Positions 15,401 to 18,379 of a DNA stretch of 18,379 bases are shown in pieces. The stretch is from assembly GCA_021737245.1 (NCBI GenBank), contig JAIPEI010000021.1, positions 1 to 18,379 on the forward strand, given 5' to 3'. Source of the stretch: Deltaproteobacteria bacterium (lineage in GTDB: Bacteria > Desulfobacterota > DSM-4660 > Desulfatiglandales > HGW-15). A program made the position numbers and the translations under genes. How positions within the stretch are numbered: position 1 is the first letter of the stretch; each line of letters begins with the position of its first letter. The notes below the pieces were generated by a model, which made no database searches, had not been told where the DNA came from, and saw only the letters and a program-made list of their open reading frames with translations.

Positions 15401-16882
15401 GGCCTGGCCGATGGCCACGATGGCCGTGTCCGCGTCGATGGAGGTGATGTCGGACTCGTCGTAGCTCGGGTTGAACCGGCCGTTCTCGTCGAACACGGCC
15501 GTGCACCGCTTGAACTCGACGCCGGTGAGCTTGCCGTCCTCGACCATGAACCGGGTGGGCCCGAGGCTGTTGACGATCTTCACGCCCTCCTCGAGGGCCT
15601 CCTCGATCTCATAGTCCCAGGCCGGCATCTCCTCGCGCTTCTCCAGGCAGACGAGGGTGACGTCCTTGCCGCCCGTCCGCCTGGCCGTGAGTGCCACGTC
15701 CACGGCCACGTTGCCGCCGCCGATCACCACGATCCGGTCCTTCACGGTCACGTCGTTCCCCAGCGACACTTCCCTCAGGAAATCCACGCCCTTGAGCACG
15801 TCCTCGTGGTCCTCGCCGGGCACGTTCAGCCCGCGGCTCAGGTGAAGTCCCGTGGCCATGAAGATCGCCTGGTAGCCGCTGTCCTTCAGGCTCTCCAAGG
15901 TGACGTCCTCCCCGAAGGTGACGCCGGTCCGGATCTCCACGCCCATCTCCTCGATCACCCGGATCTCCTCGGCGATGATCTCCCGGGGGAGACGGTAGGC
16001 CGGAATGCCCACGGTCATCATGCCGCCGGCCACGGGGAGCTTCTCGAACACGGTGACAGGGTAGCCCTGCCAGGCGAGGTAGTAGGCTGCGGTGAGGCCG
16101 GCGGGCCCCGAGCCGATCACGGCGATTCTCTCGTCCCGCTTCTCCTCCACCTGGGGCACGTAGCGGGTCTTCTCGTCCAGATCCATGTCCGCCAGGAACC
16201 GGTGCAGGTACTGGATGGCGATGGGCTCGTCCACGTCCCCGCGGGTGCAGACGCCCTCGCAGGGGTGGTGGCATACCCGCCCGCAGATGGCGGGGAAGGG
16301 GTGGGCCATCTTGAAGAGCTCCAGGGCTTCCCCGTACCTGCCCTGGTTGATGAGGGCCACGTATCCCTGGATGCTGACGTGGGCGGGACAGGTCGCCTTG
16401 CAGGGCGCGGTTCCCCGCTTGTCAATGGCGAACGCGCTGGGCATGGCCTGGGGATAGAGCTTGAAGGCGGCCTTGCGGTCCCTGAGCCCCATGTCGAACT
16501 GGTTCGGCACGTCGATGGGGCAGGCCTTGCTGCACTCCCCGCAGGCCGTGCACTTGGCGAGATCCACGTAACGCGGTTTTTCGCGGAGCTTGACCTGGAA
16601 GTGCCCCGGTCCGCCGGACACGTCCACGACCTCCGTGCTGGTCAGCAGGTCGATGTTCAAGTGCCGTCCGCACTCGACAAGCTTGGGGGAGATGATGCAC
16701 ATGGAGCAGTCGTTCGTGGGAAAGGTCTTGTCCAGCTGCGCCATGACGCCGCCGATGGCGGTCTGCTTCTCCACCAGGTAGACCAGGTACCCGGAGTCGG
16801 CGAGATCCAGGGACGCCTGGATTCCGGCGATCCCGGCTCCGACAACCATCACCGAGCCGTTGGGGGTGTCTTTCGTGCTCAT
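12449..16882 (-). CDS. hdrA: HdrA-GltD fusion flavoprotein, cysteine form, with duplicated HdrA core
   Basis: A 1477-aa cytosolic FAD/iron-sulfur protein, far longer than the roughly 650 aa of classical HdrA. In order it has: an HdrA FAD start with GAGIAG (15-20) and C62 in DCSMCIISP; an inserted ferredoxin motif CTACGECSKACP (111-122); a GltD/NfnB-like NAD(P)H module (about 150-620) with GSGPAG (257-262), GGGN (388-391) and CLEKREEMPA (412-421); a cysteine cluster (620-632); the remainder of HdrA; VCNCG (926-930); a second HdrA-like FAD half with GGGVAG (1066-1071); and two C-terminal [4Fe-4S] motifs (1411-1422, 1441-1452). The E414 loop suggests NADH rather than NADPH. AGAGGAG lies about 11 nt before ATG 16882. 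It heads an operon with mvhD, metV and metF; no hdrB or hdrC is present. It probably oxidises NAD(P)H and passes electrons to MvhD/MetVF, possibly with bifurcation to ferredoxin (inference). Confidence 0.94.
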   Translation of the reverse strand: MSTKDTPNGSVMVVGAGIAGIQASLDLADSGYLVYLVEKQTAIGGVMAQLDKTFPTNDCSMCIISPKLVECGRHLNIDLLTSTEVVDVSGGPGHFQVKLREKPRYVDLAKCTACGECSKACPIDVPNQFDMGLRDRKAAFKLYPQAMPSAFAIDKRGTAPCKATCPAHVSIQGYVALINQGRYGEALELFKMAHPFPAICGRVCHHPCEGVCTRGDVDEPIAIQYLHRFLADMDLDEKTRYVPQVEEKRDERIAVIGSGPAGLTAAYYLAWQGYPVTVFEKLPVAGGMMTVGIPAYRLPREIIAEEIRVIEEMGVEIRTGVTFGEDVTLESLKDSGYQAIFMATGLHLSRGLNVPGEDHEDVLKGVDFLREVSLGNDVTVKDRIVVIGGGNVAVDVALTARRTGGKDVTLVCLEKREEMPAWDYEIEEALEEGVKIVNSLGPTRFMVEDGKLTGVEFKRCTAVFDENGRFNPSYDESDITSIDADTAIVAIGQAADLGFAGPQGIETSPQGGLKADPVTLETPIEGVFAGGDVFYGPKSVVDAVNCGKEAAESIHRYINGIDLREDREKDWSYEKPETEGEPEAPRVPLRTLSLEEREGTFKEIALGFTEEEARREAERCLKCGICSECYQCVSACLAGAIDHEQQPMEKTLEVGSIVLAPGFTPFDPSAFDTYSYAHHPNVLTSMEFERILSASGPYEGHLVRPSDHREPKKIAWLQCVGSRDINRCDHAYCSAVCCMYAIKEAVIAKEHSKDDLDAAIFYMDMRTYGKEFEKYYWRAEEESGVRFIRSRIHSVVPQNDDTLLIKYVTEAGEIREEQFDMVVLSVGLAPNKDIVSLAEKMEIELNRHRFAETGTFAPVSTNREGVYLCGVFQGPKDIPSSVMEASAAAAASGRILAESRGTMTRTKELPPEKDFAGEEPRVGVFVCNCGINIGGIADVPAVREYAAGLPYVVHVEDNLFTCSQDTQDKMKEVIQEKGINRVVVASCSPRTHEPLFQETIRDAGLNKYLFEMANIRDQNTWVHMHEPEKATAKAKDLVRMAVAKAALIEPLQQFALPVKHSALIVGGGVAGMEAALGVAEQGYQAYLVEKTGELGGVARRLRATWKGEDIPSYVEKLAERVENHPLVEVFMNASVKDFSGTVGNFVTTVQGADGGHPPRVIEHGVTILATGGREYQPTEYLYGRNPNVLTHLDLDKALKEEEPRIGEAQTAVFIQCVGSRIPERPYCSKICCTHSLESALQLKKLNPDMKVFILYRDLRSYGFREDLYREAREQGVLFIRYDPENGPQVAETAEGGLSVVVTDHVLQRAVKISPDLLVLASAILPSENKSLFELLKVPANNEGFLIEAHAKLRPVDMSSEGLFIAGLAHYPKPLEETIAQANAAVARAMTILSRDGIMVGGVVAEVIPERCAVCVTCVRTCPYGVPRIGTEGHAVIDPAECRGCGACVAECPGKAIVLRHFTDEQIIAKEDALFQTG

Positions 16883-17298
16883 GGGTTCGATCTTCTCCTC
16901 TTTGTCAGGGTGCGCGATCGCATCCTCGTCCCTTGGTTCCCTGCCGGATAGATCCGCCGTCCGGGTCTCCGGCGGCGGCTGACTGGTTCCTAGTGGGGCG
17001 ATAGGGATTGAATGTCCAGGAACTCATTGACCACGTTCCAACGGCATTCGACGAAGAACGGGGTACGAGAAAGCCAAAATCGCCGATGCTTGTCCGGCCC
17101 GCGCATCCTCGGTCCGCCCCCGCGGTCCCGGGGATCCGGTCTCAGGCACCGTTCCGGCGACCTTGTGAAAATTGATGCATGCTACCTCGATTGTCAAGCA
17201 AAAACAAGGCCGCCGGGGAAGGTTCCCGTCCGAATCGGCCGATGCGACAGCCGGCCGGTGACCGGGGCGAATGAAACACCGGCGATTCCAGAAGGGGA
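16883..17298. other. Divergent intergenic region, no gene
   Basis: About 415 bp between hdrA (minus) and the promoter of the plus-strand exported protein. No convincing coding frame was found. It holds the hdrA ribosome binding site (about 16896-16903), a GCGATCGC palindrome near 16913-16920, and a possible -24/-12 element on the minus strand at 17198-17211. No clear sigma-70 promoter for hdrA is visible close to its start. Confidence 0.5.
17198..17211 (-). promoter_or_regulatory. Possible sigma-54 promoter for hdrA-mvhD-metVF operon
   Basis: The minus strand reads GGCCTTGTTTTTGC. It has GG and GC at the exact -24/-12 spacing and a perfect TTGCT at -12, but the -24 box is GGCCT rather than GGCAC. 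The leader to hdrA would be about 300 nt, which is long. A TTGACA hexamer overlaps on the same strand without a good -10 box. Confidence 0.3.
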
Positions 17299-17327
17299 TT
17301 GACCTGGGAAAGCCGGTTTCCTACAAT
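17299..17327 (+). promoter_or_regulatory. Sigma-70-type promoter for DUF4384-like gene
   Basis: TTGACC (17299-17304) and TACAAT (17322-17327) are separated by exactly 17 bp, each matching the consensus in 5 of 6 positions. The predicted start is near 17334, about 98 nt before ATG 17432. Confidence 0.75.
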
Positions 17328-17431
17328 GAAATGCGCGAAGGGAACCGCGGCCGGTCATTGCACCCCTGTTCGGAGAGCGGCCGTGAGGGAGTCAGGAAAA
17401 CGTCCATCACGTCCAGCACAGGAGGAGCATC

Positions 17432-18067
17432 ATGCCGAAGACCGCCTTCCGGCCCACGATCCTTTTGACCATTCTCCTTGCCGTGGGGATTGCCGTGCCC
17501 GCGGTTCGTGCCGAATCCGGGGACCGTGTTCGCGCCAAGATCGGCATCCAGATCGTCTCGGGCGACCGGGTCATGCGGGCCAAGAGCCGGGACCGGCTGA
17601 AAGCGGGAGACCTGCTCCGCATCTATGTCCACCCGGAACGCGGGTGCTACGTCTATGTCGTCCACTCGGACCGGCGGACCGCGAGCCTCCTGAACACGGT
17701 CGAACAGCGGCTCCAGGGGACGACGCTGGTGATGCCCTCGCTCCATCAGTACTACCAGGTGGACGGGAAGAGCTCCGCGGAATCCTTCACCATCATCTGC
17801 AGCCCCGGGGAGCTCTCCGAGCTCTCCGGAATGCTGGAGCAGGGCCAGGCCCCCCATGACAAATGGGCGGAGGTGGAGGCGGATCTGGCCTCCAGGAGCC
17901 GAATCGACCTGTCACAGAAATCGGAGAAACCGTTTGCCATCGCCGGCAATGTCCGGGGCTCGGGAGGGGCCGGCGAGGCGGGCGGCGATCCCTTCTCCAG
18001 CAAGCTTCAGATCTTCTCCGGCCGCGGCCTGCTCGTGAAGCAGTACGAGTTTCGGGTCGCACAGTAG
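17432..18067 (+). CDS. Exported protein with DUF4384-like domain
   Basis: A 211-aa protein with a clear signal peptide: a basic start (MPKTAFR), a hydrophobic core (about 9-24) and a likely cleavage after AVRA (28). Residues about 35-125 contain the pattern LKAGDLLRIYVHPERGC-YVYVVHSD, followed by a surface-presentation-like segment, typical of DUF4384 domains found in envelope proteins of many Proteobacteria. Function is unknown. The C-terminal third is low-complexity (Gly/Ser/Ala around 172-190) and ends in a short strand-rich segment. GGAGGA (17421-17426) lies 5 nt before ATG, downstream of a good sigma-70-type promoter. Being on the opposite strand with its own promoter, it is probably not part of the Hdr/MetVF system. 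Cysteines C77 and C127 could form a disulfide. Confidence 0.8.
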   Translation: MPKTAFRPTILLTILLAVGIAVPAVRAESGDRVRAKIGIQIVSGDRVMRAKSRDRLKAGDLLRIYVHPERGCYVYVVHSDRRTASLLNTVEQRLQGTTLVMPSLHQYYQVDGKSSAESFTIICSPGELSELSGMLEQGQAPHDKWAEVEADLASRSRIDLSQKSEKPFAIAGNVRGSGGAGEAGGDPFSSKLQIFSGRGLLVKQYEFRVAQ

Positions 18068-18106
18068 GTCGAGAGCGCGGCCTGCGGCCCGTTTCCACGG
18101 CACGCC

Positions 18107-18135
18107 TTGCCCCCCCGCCCGGCGGGTGTTATTGT
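18107..18135 (+). promoter_or_regulatory. Possible sigma-70-type promoter for the right-end gene
   Basis: TTGCCC (18107-18112) and TATTGT (18130-18135) lie 17 bp apart, each matching in 4 of 6 positions. The spacer contains a short CCCGCC/GGCGGG dyad (18114-18126) that could instead be a weak terminator for the preceding gene. The predicted start near 18142 coincides with the start of the structured leader. Confidence 0.4.
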
Positions 18136-18140
18136 GGGAC

Positions 18141-18281
18141 ATGAAGCCGTGCCCATATAAACGAGCTTGGGCATGGCTGCGTTTCCAATTCAGAAAGGAA
18201 ACCTCTCTTCGGACCCCGGGGCCGCGGGAGGCGCAGCCTCCCTGGTTCGGGGCAAACCGGAGCGGGAAGGGGATCGGTTCC
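18141..18281 (+). promoter_or_regulatory. Highly structured 5' leader, candidate cis-regulatory RNA
   Basis: Four stem-loops stand in a row. The first is 18146-18155 with 18168-18177, 10 bp including one G-U pair, 12-nt loop. The second is GTTTCC (18181-18186) with GGAAAC (18197-18202). The third is GGGAGGC/GCCTCCC (18226-18242) enclosed by CCCCG/CGGGG (18214-18218 and 18248-18252). The fourth is AACCG (18255-18259) with CGGTT (18275-18279), whose loop holds the likely ribosome binding site AAGGGG. No known riboswitch class was recognised. Confidence 0.45.
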
Positions 18282-18379
18282 ATGGAGAGCGAAAGAGGCA
18301 CCAACCTGGAGGGAGACGTTGTGCTCATCTATTACCAGGATGAGCCATCGGTCTATGCACGCATCGAGGCGACCGAGCC
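18282..18379 (+). CDS. Start of a conserved-looking protein of unknown function, truncated by window end
   Basis: An open frame begins at ATG 18282, 9 nt after AAGGGG, and reads MESERGTNLEGDVVLIYYQD and on to the window edge (32 codons). The hydrophobic DVVLIYY strand followed by VYARIEATE suggests a small beta-rich domain. From memory it resembles hypothetical proteins seen in Desulfobacterota genomes, but no function is known to me. It follows a structured leader. Too little is present to define domains. Confidence 0.6.
   Translation, partial: MESERGTNLEGDVVLIYYQDEPSVYARIEATE

Noticed and set aside
12971..16951. Very long plus-strand open frame antisense to hdrA
   Set aside because: It is a shadow of GC-rich codons in the real minus-strand gene; its translation is low-complexity (Gly/His/Val/Leu) with no recognisable domain.
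17145..17158. GGCAC-like -24 match with GC at -12 spacing on the plus strand
   Set aside because: The -12 box is CGGC instead of TTGC, and a much better sigma-70 promoter lies closer to the downstream gene.
1..18379. CRISPR array, insertion sequence, tRNA or rRNA
   Set aside because: No regularly spaced repeats, transposase-like protein, cloverleaf or rRNA-like segment was seen on either strand.

Overview
This window is GC-rich DNA that most resembles a strictly anaerobic Desulfobacterota-type bacterium (sulfate reducer or syntroph) using the Wood-Ljungdahl (reductive acetyl-CoA) pathway. The basis is the gene content: heterodisulfide-reductase-type flavoproteins (HdrA), a hydrogenase delta subunit (MvhD), methylenetetrahydrofolate reductase subunits (MetV, MetF), predicted selenoproteins and a sigma-54 two-component cascade. 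The species cannot be named from the sequence. Nearly all genes lie on the minus strand; two short plus-strand genes close the right end.

Layout from right to left, in the direction of minus-strand transcription. Module A (16882 to 10149) is hdrA (Cys form, 1477 aa, fused to a GltD/NfnB-like NAD(P)H oxidoreductase), mvhD (with an in-frame UGA read as selenocysteine 16), metV and metF, closed by a terminator at 10080-10113. A regulatory block follows: a sigma-70-like promoter, an 82-aa orphan, a Rossmann-PAS-PAS histidine kinase, a receiver-PAS histidine kinase, and an NtrC-type sigma-54 activator. Module B starts from a good -24/-12 promoter at 4321-4335 with an upstream dyad. It encodes a degenerate receiver protein, a divergent MetF-like protein, and a second HdrA-GltD fusion that runs off the left edge. 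In this second HdrA the codon matching Cys62 of the first is UGA, and there is no other stop in the following 2.7 kb, so it is a predicted selenoprotein (Sec64).

Taken together, the window looks like two parallel electron-transfer modules feeding methylene-THF reduction. They resemble the MetVF-HdrABC-MvhD complex known from acetogens, but no hdrB or hdrC is present here and HdrA carries its own pyridine-nucleotide module. The two HdrA paralogs differ at the nucleotide-binding loop (Y-R-R in the Sec form, C-L-E in the Cys form), suggesting one uses NADPH and the other NADH. Module B is probably switched by the sigma-54 cascade encoded next to it; one kinase carries an N-terminal dinucleotide-binding-like domain and a cysteine-bearing PAS domain that could report redox state.

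Right end, plus strand: an exported DUF4384-like protein with a strong sigma-70-type promoter, then the first 32 codons of a second gene preceded by a highly structured leader of about 140 nt. No tRNA, rRNA, CRISPR array or insertion sequence was seen.
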